A stretch of DNA of 36,817 nt from Clostridia bacterium (GCA_017439545.1 JAFSIW010000084.1:1-36817), one strand, 5' to 3'; shown: positions 1 to 6,475, counted from the stretch's first letter. The notes: generated by a model not told the origin, from the sequence alone. Translations and numbers: made by a program.

Positions 1-27
1 AAACTCGGCGGCAGAAATTTCTTCGAA

Positions 28-158
28 CCTACAAATAAAATTTTTTTGTGTTTCAGGAAGTCGCAAACCGCAGGCATACTCGCGTATGTCAAGGTTTAAG
101 ACGATGTGAAACCGTAAAAATTCATTTGTAGGCGTTGGCAGATTCGAGCCCTGCCAAC
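28..158. other. Long nested hairpin plus second stem-loop (candidate structured RNA or repeat element)
   Basis: Four stems nest inside each other without conflict: CCTACAAAT 28-36 with ATTTGTAGG 124-132; GTTTCA 50-55 with TGAAAC 107-112; GTC/AAACC 60-69 with GGTTT/GAC 93-102; and GGCATAC 73-79 with GTATGTC 84-90 closing a TCGC loop. A separate hairpin follows, GTTGGCAG 134-141 with CTGCCAAC 151-158, whose loop contains TTCGAG. The element ends about 20 bases before the ribosome binding site of the small ORF at 191. It matches no RNA family I can name. It could be a structured leader, a folded mobile-element end or a dispersed repeat. Confidence 0.55.
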
Positions 159-190
159 TTAAGTAAATACTATACAAAGGAGATCCCACT

Positions 191-355
191 ATGAATCAAA
201 AAGATATGAACAGAGAAACTGTGATTTGCGAAGAAAAGGATCGGCTGTTATCCCTGTCTGAAAAGGAACTGCTGGTTGAAGTGCTGTTGGAATTAAAGCG
301 GATCGAAGAAAGAATAGACGAAATAGATACAACCATTCAAATCTATAGCAACTGA
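191..355 (+). CDS. Small hypothetical protein, 54 aa, charged and helical
   Basis: The ATG follows an AAAGGAG ribosome binding site at 177-183 with good spacing, and the frame runs 54 codons to TGA. The product is Glu/Lys/Leu rich, with a SLSEKELLVEVLLELKRIEERIDEI stretch in its C-terminal half that should form an amphipathic helix or short coiled coil (split here: SLSEKELLVEV then LLELKRIEERIDEI). No transmembrane segment or signal peptide is visible. I do not recognise the family. It sits right after the hairpin element at 28-158, so the two may form one unit. The strong ribosome binding site is the main evidence that it is real. Confidence 0.6.
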   Translation: MNQKDMNRETVICEEKDRLLSLSEKELLVEVLLELKRIEERIDEIDTTIQIYSN

Positions 356-374
356 TCCGCCGAATCGCTTTTTA

Positions 375-402
375 CGGGACGTCGTGGGCGCCGTCCCCTA
401 CG
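375..402. repeat. REP-like palindrome, GGGACG/CGTCCC variant
   Basis: An imperfect palindrome with arms GGGACG (376-381) and CGTCCC (391-396), ending in CTACG. Read on the minus strand it begins with the same GTAGGGG that starts the REPs near the transposase at 1135. It abuts the stop codon of the decayed spoVAC tail at 403, just as another REP abuts the intact spoVAC stop at 1701. Confidence 0.55.
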
Positions 403-465
403 TTAAAACAAGGTGGTTATCCAATCAATCACACTCACCACTGTGCCCATGACGTAGCCTTTGCT
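403..465 (-). pseudogene. Decayed 3' end of a second spoVAC copy
   Basis: Read on the minus strand, this stretch encodes SKGYVMG-TVVSVI-DWITTLF followed by a stop. The intact SpoVAC at 1701-2144 ends SEGYVMG, then 16 further residues, then TVASVI-YGVI-YWITTLF and a stop. The fragment therefore keeps three blocks of the C-terminus in the same order and frame, with two in-frame internal deletions (about 48 and 12 bases). Nothing upstream of it (higher coordinates) continues the gene. It is best read as the remains of a duplicated or displaced spoVAC, with the accessory genes at 583-1617 now lying between the two copies. Confidence 0.65.
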
Positions 466-501
466 TGTGTTAATATGGGAAGTTATATGTTGACAAGAAA
501 A

Positions 502-571
502 CTTTGCAAAAACCTCTTGACAAGTTTACTTGGCAGTGCTATACTATGTTTGCAAACAAAACTTGGCAAAG
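502..571. promoter_or_regulatory. Probable XRE operator repeats around the promoter
   Basis: Related words recur around the promoter: CTTTGCAAA at 502-510 upstream, a perfect GTTTGCAAAC palindrome at 548-557 at the expected transcription start, and CTTGGCAAAG at 562-571 just before the start codon. Placement over the start site of a promoter driving an XRE repressor suggests autoregulation. This is inference from repeat position only. Confidence 0.4.
517..545 (+). promoter_or_regulatory. Sigma-A promoter of the DUF6442/XRE pair
   Basis: TTGACA at 517-522, a 17-base spacer and TATACT at 540-545. It lies 37 bases before the chosen start codon of the DUF6442 gene and is the only good promoter in the gap. 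Confidence 0.75.
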
Positions 572-582
572 GAGCTTTCGCA

Positions 583-906
583 ATGAATAAAGAGGATATT
601 TTACAGAAAAGTCGGAAAGAGAACAAAAAAGGAGACGAACGGGAAGAGAAAATCAAACTTCGCTCTTACGCAATTAGTGCGGCTATCGGCGCTTTGATCT
701 GTGTGGCGTTTATTATTCTTGAGGGGAATATATTCAACCGAAGTGCAACCCATATCTGGATCATATATTGTGGAATGATGTTTTCAAAACATTTAATTGA
801 TGCGATAAAACTGAAAAAGAAGGAAGATGTGCTGTTTTCTGTTCTTTGGGGCTCGGTTTGCCTGATTCATAGTGTTCTTTACGTGATGGATAACGTGGGG
901 GGATAA
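583..906 (+). CDS. DUF6442-like membrane protein
   Basis: The start at 583 is preferred over upstream starts in the same frame because GCAAAGGAG lies 8 bases before it and because the promoter at 517-545 would lie inside the longer frame. This gives 107 residues. The N-terminus (MNKEDILQKSRKENKKGDER) matches the charged motif typical of DUF6442 proteins, which sit next to XRE regulators in Firmicutes. Three hydrophobic segments follow, at about residues 27-45, 57-72 and 84-102. The gene overlaps no neighbour and leaves one base before the XRE start, so the two are translationally coupled. The family's function is unknown; it may be a membrane partner of the regulator. Confidence 0.75.
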   Translation: MNKEDILQKSRKENKKGDEREEKIKLRSYAISAAIGALICVAFIILEGNIFNRSATHIWIIYCGMMFSKHLIDAIKLKKKEDVLFSVLWGSVCLIHSVLYVMDNVGG

Positions 907-907
907 T

Positions 908-1117
908 ATGGAAGATTCGCTTGTTTTAAAAAACAACTTAAAAGCTGCCCGAACCCAAGCTGATTTGTCCCAACAACAATTGGCAGAAATGGTTGGTGTT
1001 TCTCGAAACACCATCAGTTCTATTGAAACGGGACAGTTTAATCCTACTGCCAAGCTGGCATTGATCTTATGTATTGCTTTAGACAAAAAATTTGAAGATT
1101 TGTTCTATTTTGAATAA
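908..1117 (+). CDS. XRE-family transcriptional regulator, 69 aa
   Basis: A minimal helix-turn-helix protein filling almost the whole chain. The LSQQQLAEMVGVSRNTISSIE segment (LSQQQLAEMVGV plus SRNTISSIE, residues about 21-41) is the classic helix 2/helix 3 signature, followed by G-FNPTAKLALILCIALDKKFEDLF. This Cro/cI-like short form usually represses its own promoter. It starts two bases after the DUF6442 stop codon, in the same operon, with a G-rich ribosome binding site inside the end of that gene. The likely targets are the repeats at 502-571. Confidence 0.88.
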   Translation: MEDSLVLKNNLKAARTQADLSQQQLAEMVGVSRNTISSIETGQFNPTAKLALILCIALDKKFEDLFYFE

Positions 1118-1134
1118 AACCGGGAGGCAATATA

Positions 1135-1617
1135 ATGGATCAAAATCCTAAACGCAAACCGATCCGCATTGAAGATTACGATTATTCCACACCCGGGGCA
1201 TATTTCATTACGGTCTGCACCGCGAACAGAGGGAAAATCTTCTGGTCTGACCGTAGGGGCGAACTGTGTTCGCCCGCCAATGTACCGTTGTCGGATATTG
1301 GAATTATTGTAGATAACGAAATCAAAAGGTTGAATTCTGTGTATGATGCTGTTCGGGTGGATAAGTACTGTATTGTGCCTGATCACATTCACTTTATCAT
1401 TTCTATTGATACAGATGCAGACGGGCGAACACAGTTCGCGCCTACGATTTCAAGGGTAATGAAGCAATTCAAAGGATCGATTACCAAACAGGTTGGCAGG
1501 CCAATTTGGCAGAAATCCTTTTATGATCACGGAATCCGGAATCAGCAGGATTATGACGAAATATGGGCATATATCGAGAACAATCCTCTCGAATATGCAT
1601 TAAACCGGACACTGTAA
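1135..1617 (+). CDS. REP-associated tyrosine transposase (RAYT, Y1_Tnp/IS200-like)
   Basis: 160 residues, normal for the family. The N-terminus RIEDYDYSTPGAYFITVCT is the RAYT entry motif, VPDHIHFII carries the HUH metal-binding pair (His-Ile-His), and the C-terminal SFYDHGIRNQQDYDEIWAY followed by IENNPLEYAL holds the expected catalytic tyrosine region. These single-strand endonucleases act on REP palindromes. The start has GGGAGG 8 bases upstream. Two REP palindromes lie inside the reading frame, encoding RRGELCSPA and DGRTQFAP, and two more follow the gene. The coding frame is intact despite them, so the protein may be functional. Confidence 0.9.
   Translation: MDQNPKRKPIRIEDYDYSTPGAYFITVCTANRGKIFWSDRRGELCSPANVPLSDIGIIVDNEIKRLNSVYDAVRVDKYCIVPDHIHFIISIDTDADGRTQFAPTISRVMKQFKGSITKQVGRPIWQKSFYDHGIRNQQDYDEIWAYIENNPLEYALNRTL
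1253..1278 (+). repeat. REP palindrome inside the RAYT gene, copy 1
   Basis: A GTAGG head followed by a perfect 8-base stem, GGGCGAAC (1257-1264) and GTTCGCCC (1268-1275), with a TGT loop. It is read through in frame by the transposase. Confidence 0.8.
1423..1445 (-). repeat. REP palindrome inside the RAYT gene, copy 2 (opposite orientation)
   Basis: GGGCGAAC, ACA loop, GTTCGCGCCTAC. It is the inverse of copy 1 with a single mismatch in the stem and is read in frame by the transposase. With copy 1 it forms an inverted pair about 150 bases apart. Confidence 0.75.
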
Positions 1618-1630
1618 CGGTGTCCGGTTT
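1602..1630 (+). terminator. Intrinsic terminator overlapping the RAYT stop codon
   Basis: AAACCGGACAC (1602-1612) pairs perfectly with GTGTCCGGTTT (1620-1630) around a 7-base loop, followed by further T residues. The last codons of the transposase lie in the 5' arm. Confidence 0.75.
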
Positions 1631-1632
1631 TT

Positions 1633-1656
1633 CGGGCGAACACAGTTCGCCCCTAC
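1633..1656 (-). repeat. REP palindrome downstream of RAYT, copy 3
   Basis: GGGCGAAC, ACA, GTTCGCCCCTAC: the exact inverse of copy 1, directly after the terminator. Confidence 0.8.
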
Positions 1657-1676
1657 CGTGATGTGTGATAGAATTC

Positions 1677-1699
1677 GTAGGGGCGACCTGTGGTCTCCC
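1677..1699 (+). repeat. Degenerate REP palindrome, copy 4, abutting spoVAC
   Basis: A GTAGG head and a weaker stem, GGGCGACC with GGTCTCCC around TGT. It ends one base before the spoVAC stop codon at 1701-1703, the same REP-against-stop arrangement seen at 375-405. Confidence 0.65.
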
Positions 1700-1700
1700 T

Positions 1701-2144
1701 TTAAAACAATGTCGTTATCCAATAAATAACCCCATAAATAACACTCGCTACCGTGCCGTAGACGATCACAGGTCCTGCGATGATAAACATTTTTGCGCCC
1801 ATCCCCATCACGTATCCCTCACTTTTAAACTCAATGGCGGGGGATGCCACCGCATTGGCAAATCCCGTAATGGGCACCAGCGTGCCCGCTCCTGCGTGCT
1901 TGGCAATCTTGTCAAACCACCCCAAGGCGGTCAACAGCACCGCCAAGAAAATCAGGGTGATAGATACCATGGGCTTGGCGATTGCTTCGCCCCATCCAAA
2001 GTTGCCGTAAAAATTCCCAAGGCCTTGCCCCAGTGTGCAAACAGCTCCTCCCACCAAAAATGCCAGCGTGCAATTTTTTGCCACCGGCGAGCGGTCGGAT
2101 GCTGTTGAAACCATTTGTTGAAACTCTTTTTCTTTCAGTTGCAT
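1701..2144 (-). CDS. spoVAC: Stage V sporulation protein AC
   Basis: 147 residues from the ATG at 2144, which has AGGAGG 5 bases upstream; a longer frame from a TTG at 2159 is less likely. The conserved SpoVAC features are present: FLVGGAVCTLGQGL, HAGAGTLVPITGFANAVASPAIEFKSEG, and several hydrophobic segments (the second motif reads AGAGTLVPITGFANA then VASPAIEFKSEG). SpoVAC is an inner-membrane channel component that moves dipicolinic acid in forespores and spores. It normally sits with spoVAD and spoVAE; neither lies downstream here, where a REP, the transposase and a spoVAC remnant follow instead. The upstream gap carries a weak sigma-G-like promoter. Confidence 0.92.
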   Translation of the reverse strand: MQLKEKEFQQMVSTASDRSPVAKNCTLAFLVGGAVCTLGQGLGNFYGNFGWGEAIAKPMVSITLIFLAVLLTALGWFDKIAKHAGAGTLVPITGFANAVASPAIEFKSEGYVMGMGAKMFIIAGPVIVYGTVASVIYGVIYWITTLF

Positions 2145-2189
2145 ATACTCCTCCTGCAAGAATTGTCCAAAAATATCGACTTTTCTGTC

Positions 2190-2218
2190 TTGTAATCAAC
2201 AGCTCTTTTTGGTATGAT
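2190..2218 (+). promoter_or_regulatory. Sigma-A promoter of the sugar dehydrogenase/isomerase operon
   Basis: TTGTAA at 2190-2195, a 17-base spacer and TATGAT at 2213-2218. The four genes at 2290-6202 have no other promoter and share one terminator. Confidence 0.6.
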
Positions 2219-2240
2219 TTGAGTGGAATACCTTTATTGT
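2210..2240 (-). promoter_or_regulatory. Possible sigma-G-type promoter of spoVAC
   Basis: On the minus strand ACAATA (2235-2240), an 18-base spacer and CATACCA (2210-2216) resemble the sigma-G consensus (TGAATA, CATACTA). It overlaps the divergent sigma-A promoter at 2190-2218. The match is partial and the call rests mostly on the gene being a forespore gene. Confidence 0.3.
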
Positions 2241-2252
2241 TGATAGTATTCC
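2225..2252. promoter_or_regulatory. Inverted repeat, probable operator of the sugar operon
   Basis: A perfect 7-base inverted repeat, GGAATAC and GTATTCC, separated by 14 bases and starting at about the expected transcription start. Its place just downstream of the -10 element suits a repressor site. No regulator gene lies next to it, so the protein is unknown. Confidence 0.45.
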
Positions 2253-2289
2253 GTTCTACAAACAAAAAATACACGAAGGAGTGGTTTTT

Positions 2290-3375
2290 ATGAAAAAATT
2301 ACGGGGCGGCATCATCGGATGCGGCGGTATTGCTAACGGCAAACATCTGCCTGCCAACAAGCGGGTCGGTCAGGTGGATATGGTCGCTTTTTGCGACATC
2401 ATTGAAGAACGGGCGGTGAAAGCCTGCGAAGAATACGGTGCCGAAGGTGCTAAAGTATACACCGATTACAAGGAACTTCTTAAAGACGAAACCCTGGACG
2501 TGGTGTATGTTTGCACCCCCAACCGCTCTCACAGCTTTATTACCATTGATGCCCTGAATGCGGGCAAACACGTCATGTGCGAAAAACCCATGGCAAAAAC
2601 CTATGCCGAAGCGGTTGCTATGTGCGAAGCCGCCGAACAAAACGGCAAGGTGCTGACCATTGGTTATCAAAACCGTCGCTCACAAGAAGCCATGTATGCC
2701 AAAGCCTGCGCTGCCGACGGTGAATTGGGTGACATTTATTTTGCTAAAGCCCATGCCTTGCGCCGCCGTGCCGTTCCCACTTGGGGAGTATTTCTCAACG
2801 AATACGAACAAGGCGGCGGTCCGCTGATCGACATCGGCACTCACGCTTTGGATATGACCCTTTGGTGCATGGACAACTACAAACCCAAAATGGTGGTAGG
2901 TACCACCTATCGTAAATTGGCCGATCAAACCAACACCGGTAATGCTTGGGGAGATTGGGATCCTGAACAGTTTACCGTAGAGGATTCTGCTTTCGGTTTC
3001 GTGGTCATGGAAAACGGCGCTACCGTTTCCTTGGAATCCAGCTGGGCGCTGAACCTGATCGATGCAGTAGAAGCCCGTACCACCCTGTGCGGCACCAAAG
3101 CCGGCTTGGATATGATGGATGGTGTGCGGATCAACGGTGTAAAACACGGCAAGCAATACATTGAAAAGCCCAATATGAACGGCGGCGGTGTTGCTTTCTA
3201 TGACGGCGCAGGCAGCGGCGCACCCGAAGATATTGAAGCCAAAATGTTTGTGGATGCCGTGTTAAACGGTACTGAACCCTCTACCTTGCCTCGCCAAGCG
3301 GCTTGCGTTACCCGCATTTTGGAAGCCATTTACGAATCTGCCAAAACCGGCAAGCCGGTACTGTTTGAGGACTAA
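2290..3375 (+). CDS. Gfo/Idh/MocA-family oxidoreductase
   Basis: 361 residues from the ATG at 2290, which has AAGGAG 8 bases upstream; a GTG nine bases earlier overlaps that site. The N-terminal Rossmann fold shows GCGGIA at residues 10-15, then CEKPMAKT with the catalytic Lys at 99, and the C-terminal substrate domain has GGPLIDIGTHALD with Asp181 and His185. The family oxidises or reduces sugars, inositols and their derivatives with NAD(P). It is the first gene of a four-gene operon with two xylose-isomerase-like barrels and a second dehydrogenase, so a keto-sugar or cyclitol pathway is likely. The exact substrate cannot be read from sequence. Confidence 0.9.
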   Translation: MKKLRGGIIGCGGIANGKHLPANKRVGQVDMVAFCDIIEERAVKACEEYGAEGAKVYTDYKELLKDETLDVVYVCTPNRSHSFITIDALNAGKHVMCEKPMAKTYAEAVAMCEAAEQNGKVLTIGYQNRRSQEAMYAKACAADGELGDIYFAKAHALRRRAVPTWGVFLNEYEQGGGPLIDIGTHALDMTLWCMDNYKPKMVVGTTYRKLADQTNTGNAWGDWDPEQFTVEDSAFGFVVMENGATVSLESSWALNLIDAVEARTTLCGTKAGLDMMDGVRINGVKHGKQYIEKPNMNGGGVAFYDGAGSGAPEDIEAKMFVDAVLNGTEPSTLPRQAACVTRILEAIYESAKTGKPVLFED

Positions 3376-3378
3376 GCT

Positions 3379-4164
3379 ATGAAATTGGGAATCATTACCG
3401 CTCCGTCCTATGACGGTATCAAAGCAGTTGCCGACTTGGGACTGCAAGCGGCGGAGTTTTGTTTGAACATCGGGGTGGATCTGGACGCCGTTTGGAACGA
3501 AGTCCCCAACATCAAAAAAGCCATGGCAGAAACCGGTGTTACGGTAGGCTCTATCGGTCGATGGGGTCCCGACCGCATTAACGACCAAGGCATCATAGAA
3601 GAAGAATTGGCCCGTGAGGAAAATCTCATTGAACTGTGCAAGGAGCTGGGTTGCCCTGTGTACGTAACCGGTTGCAATTTTGTGGATGGACTTTCCTTTT
3701 ACCAAAACTGCACCTTTGCCATCGCCTATATGGAACGGCTGCTCGCCAAAGGCAAAACCTGCGGTGTCAAAATTTGCACCTATAACTGCCATTGGAACAG
3801 CTTTTTGGATTGCGATCCCGCCTGGACCATGGTCCACGGACATCTGCCCGAACTTGGCATTAAGTTTGATCCCTCCCACTCCTTTGCGGGTGGCAGAGAT
3901 TACCTTGCCGAAATGGAGCGATGGGGCGACCGATTCTACCACGTGCATCTCAAAGGCTCGCTGTACGTAAACGGCAAGCATATTGACGATCCCCCCGCAG
4001 GACTGGACCAAACCAATTGGGGGGCGTTTATGGCGCTGTTGTATCAAAAAGGATACGACGGTGTGTTGTCGTTAGAGCCCCATTCTCCCCACGTGTGGAA
4101 GGACGAGTTGGGCGAAAAAGGGATCGCCTATACCGTAGACTATTTTAAAAAGATGGTGTTTTAA
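3379..4164 (+). CDS. Sugar phosphate isomerase/epimerase (xylose isomerase-like TIM barrel)
   Basis: 261 residues, starting four bases after the preceding stop codon. The AP-endonuclease-2/xylose-isomerase-like fold shows in MKLGIITAPSYDGIKAVADLGLQAAEF and in the metal-site strands FDPSHSFAGG, YHVHLKGS and SLEPHSP (first motif split: MKLGIITAPSYDG, IKAVADLGLQAAEF). The family interconverts or dehydrates keto-sugars and inositols (IolE, IolI and 3-keto-sugar epimerases belong to it). It is joined end to end with a second, longer paralogue at 4165, so the two probably perform successive steps. No phosphate-binding or kinase gene is nearby. Confidence 0.87.
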   Translation: MKLGIITAPSYDGIKAVADLGLQAAEFCLNIGVDLDAVWNEVPNIKKAMAETGVTVGSIGRWGPDRINDQGIIEEELAREENLIELCKELGCPVYVTGCNFVDGLSFYQNCTFAIAYMERLLAKGKTCGVKICTYNCHWNSFLDCDPAWTMVHGHLPELGIKFDPSHSFAGGRDYLAEMERWGDRFYHVHLKGSLYVNGKHIDDPPAGLDQTNWGAFMALLYQKGYDGVLSLEPHSPHVWKDELGEKGIAYTVDYFKKMVF

Positions 4165-5130
4165 ATGAAATTAGGTGTATTAACCGTTCCGCTGTATGGA
4201 ATGAGTTTGAAAGATACCCTGTCCTACTTAAAAGGGTTGGGAGTAGAAATGGTGGAGATCGGCTGCGGCGGATTCCCCGGCAAGGGGCATTGTGACCCCG
4301 ACATGCTGTTAAACGATGCCGCAAAATTGGCAGAATTCAAGCAAACCATCGCCGAATCGGGGCTGACCATTTCGGCTCTTTCTTGTCATGCCAATCCTGT
4401 GCACCCCAACAAAGAAAAAGCCGCGGCCTATGACCGCGACCTGCGCAATGCCGTATTGATGGCCGAAGCCTTGGACATTCACCAGATCAACACCTTTTCG
4501 GGTTGCCCCGGCGATTGTGAAACCTCCAAACACCCCAACTGGGTGACCTGCCCTTGGCCCGACGATTTCTTGGAAGTGTTGGACTACCAATGGAATCAGG
4601 TTCTCATTCCTTACTGGAAAGAGTTTGTGGTCTACGCCAAAGCCCACGGGGTGAACAAAATCGCTTTTGAGCCCCATCCGGGATTTTGTGTGTACAATCC
4701 CGAAACCGTGCTGAAAATTCGGGAGGCGGTTGGTCCGGAACTGGGCGCCAATCTTGACCCAAGCCATCAGATTTGGCAGGGCATTGATCCTGTGCAAGCT
4801 ATTAAAACTTTGGGAGACGCCATTTTCCATTTCCACGCCAAAGACACCAAGGTGGATGCGTACAACACCGCCGTCAACGGGGTGCTGGACACCAAATCCT
4901 ACGGAGATGAATGGCATCGTTCCTGGATTTTCCGCACCGTGGGTTACGGTAGCGACACCGCCAAGTGGAAAGACATCATTTCCGCCCTGCGGCTGGTGGG
5001 CTACGACCACGCGGTGAGCATTGAACACGAAGACAGTTTGATGAGCAGCAAAGAAGGCTTGGAAAAAGCTTGTGCTTTCCTTAAAGATATGATTATTCGG
5101 GAAGACAAAGGGGAAACCTTCTGGTTTTAA
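4165..5130 (+). CDS. Sugar phosphate isomerase/epimerase, second paralogue
   Basis: 321 residues; its ATG directly follows the stop codon of the previous gene. The same barrel fold is seen, with likely metal ligands in FEPHPGF, NLDPSHQIW, FHFHAKDT and SIEHED, a complete Glu-Asp-His-Glu set. It is about 60 residues longer than its neighbour, mainly between residues 105 and 150 (SGCPGDCETSKHPNWVTC region), and its EPHPGF/HAKDT pattern is typical of the larger, inosose-dehydratase-like or keto-glycoside-acting members. The substrate is not known. Confidence 0.87.
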   Translation: MKLGVLTVPLYGMSLKDTLSYLKGLGVEMVEIGCGGFPGKGHCDPDMLLNDAAKLAEFKQTIAESGLTISALSCHANPVHPNKEKAAAYDRDLRNAVLMAEALDIHQINTFSGCPGDCETSKHPNWVTCPWPDDFLEVLDYQWNQVLIPYWKEFVVYAKAHGVNKIAFEPHPGFCVYNPETVLKIREAVGPELGANLDPSHQIWQGIDPVQAIKTLGDAIFHFHAKDTKVDAYNTAVNGVLDTKSYGDEWHRSWIFRTVGYGSDTAKWKDIISALRLVGYDHAVSIEHEDSLMSSKEGLEKACAFLKDMIIREDKGETFWF

Positions 5131-5143
5131 AGGAGCAAATACC

Positions 5144-6202
5144 ATGAAAACTTGTGCAATTATCGGATACGGCGGCATGGGCGAATGGCACGAAAACCAT
5201 ATCCGCGGCAATATGACCGACTGCTTAACCTTAAAAGGGGTATGGGACATTCGTCCCCAGCGGCTGGAACATGCCAAAAGCAAAGGGGTTGGCGTTTACG
5301 GCAGTTTAGAAGAAGTACTAAACGACCAAGAGGTGGAGCTGGTCACCATTGCCACTCCCAACGATTTTCATAAGCCCCTTTCTATCGCTTGTCTGAAAGC
5401 AGGCAAAAACGTGGTGTGCGAAAAGCCCGTCATGATGAATGCCGCCGAACTGCAAGAGGTGTTGGCGGTTGCCAAAGAATGCGGCAAAGTGTTCACGGTG
5501 CATCAGAATCGCCGTTGGGATAAGGATTTTGTTACCGTAAAAGAAGTGCTCAACCAAAACACCATCGGCAAGCCTTATTATATTGAGAGCCGTGTGCAAG
5601 GCTCTCGCCGGGTGCTCAACGGCTGGCGTGGGGTCAAAGCCGAAGGCGGCGGTATGCTGCTGGACTGGGGCATTCATTTGCTTGATCAAATCATGTGGAT
5701 GATCGACTCCCCCGTGGTGGAGGTGGGCGCTCATCTGTTCGCCCTGATGCCCGGTGTAGAAGTGGACGATAACATAAAACTGTTTTTGCGGTTTGAAAAC
5801 GGCATTTCGGCTATGATTGAGGTTGCCACCAACTGCTTTATTTTGCAACCCCGTTGGCACGTTTCTTGCGAAGAGGGTACTTTGCAAATTGACGGATGGG
5901 ATGCCAAAGGCAAAATCATTCGTCTGGCGGACGAGAACGAAATGGCTTGGGACGAAGTCATCACCTACACCGAAGCAGGTCCCACCCGCACCATGGCGCC
6001 CCGCCCGCGGGAAACAGTGGAAGAAGTGGCTTTGCCCCAACTACAACCCCATCTGGAAGAGTATTATCAGAACATTTGCCATGCTATTGACGGCAAAGCC
6101 GACCTGATTGTAAAACCTGCCCAAGCCTTGCGGGTGATGCAGGTGGTAGATACCGCCTTTGAAGCCGCCGAAAAAGGCTGCAGCGTTGCTTGCAGAATTT
6201 AA
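5144..6202 (+). CDS. Gfo/Idh/MocA-family oxidoreductase, second of the operon
   Basis: 352 residues with AAGGAG upstream. The Rossmann motif is GYGGMG at residues 8-13, CEKPVMM has the catalytic Lys at 94, and GGGMLLDWGIHLLDQ is the substrate-domain motif with Trp in place of the usual Ile. It is only distantly similar to the gene at 2290, so the two dehydrogenases probably catalyse different steps, for example oxidation and re-reduction around an isomerised or cleaved keto-sugar. Last gene of the operon, ended by the terminator at 6218-6246. Confidence 0.9.
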   Translation: MKTCAIIGYGGMGEWHENHIRGNMTDCLTLKGVWDIRPQRLEHAKSKGVGVYGSLEEVLNDQEVELVTIATPNDFHKPLSIACLKAGKNVVCEKPVMMNAAELQEVLAVAKECGKVFTVHQNRRWDKDFVTVKEVLNQNTIGKPYYIESRVQGSRRVLNGWRGVKAEGGGMLLDWGIHLLDQIMWMIDSPVVEVGAHLFALMPGVEVDDNIKLFLRFENGISAMIEVATNCFILQPRWHVSCEEGTLQIDGWDAKGKIIRLADENEMAWDEVITYTEAGPTRTMAPRPRETVEEVALPQLQPHLEEYYQNICHAIDGKADLIVKPAQALRVMQVVDTAFEAAEKGCSVACRI

Positions 6203-6217
6203 CGTGAAACAAAAGAG

Positions 6218-6246
6218 AAACCCGTCGGTATAATACCGACGGGTTT
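6218..6246. terminator. Bidirectional intrinsic terminator
   Basis: A perfect 13-base stem, AAACCCGTCGGTA (6218-6230) with TACCGACGGGTTT (6234-6246), around a TAA loop. It ends the sugar operon on the plus strand and overlaps the stop codon of the small minus-strand gene at 6245. Confidence 0.88.
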
Positions 6247-6418
6247 ATTGTTGGATGGTGATCGTGCCGTGTGCTTGTTCAAACTCAGCTACGTGTTTTT
6301 TCAAAAACTGTTCGATCTCTTTATTGGCTGAACGCCCTTCAAATTCCGCTACGTAACGGAATTTTTGAAATAATTCCCGATCTACACGCAAGGTGTATCG
6401 CAACAGTTTATCCTCCAT
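6245..6418 (-). CDS. Arc-like ribbon-helix-helix protein, 57 aa
   Basis: A short minus-strand frame from ATG 6418 to TAA 6245. GAGGTG lies 6 bases before the start. The protein begins MEDKLLRYTLRVDRELFQKF and continues RYVAEFEGRSANKEIEQFL: a short beta strand (LLRYTLRVD), helix, turn with GRSANKEIEQ, and helix, the ribbon-helix-helix pattern of Arc/MetJ DNA-binding proteins. RSANKEIEQFL closely fits the Arc-family second helix. It is divergent from the SLOG gene at 6537, with which it shares the intergenic region, and may regulate that gene and itself. No toxin gene is adjacent on its own strand. Confidence 0.78.
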   Translation of the reverse strand: MEDKLLRYTLRVDRELFQKFRYVAEFEGRSANKEIEQFLKKHVAEFEQAHGTITIQQ

Positions 6419-6475
6419 TGTTTCACCTCATTTTCGTCAATTTAACATTATTTTGACTCAATTATAGTGAAAAAC

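Noticed and set aside
28..132. An integron attC site, because of the long imperfect hairpin
   Set aside because: No conserved GTTRRRY-type core sites were found at its ends and no integron integrase lies in the window.
134..160. A tRNA 3' half, because of the TTCGAG loop and paired stem
   Set aside because: The stem is 8 bases with a 9-base loop, so it does not fit a T arm (5 and 7), and no acceptor, D or anticodon arm can be found.
3262..5283. Minus-strand frames of 261 and 324 codons under the sugar operon
   Set aside because: They are antisense shadows of the dehydrogenase and isomerase genes, which have clear motifs and start signals.
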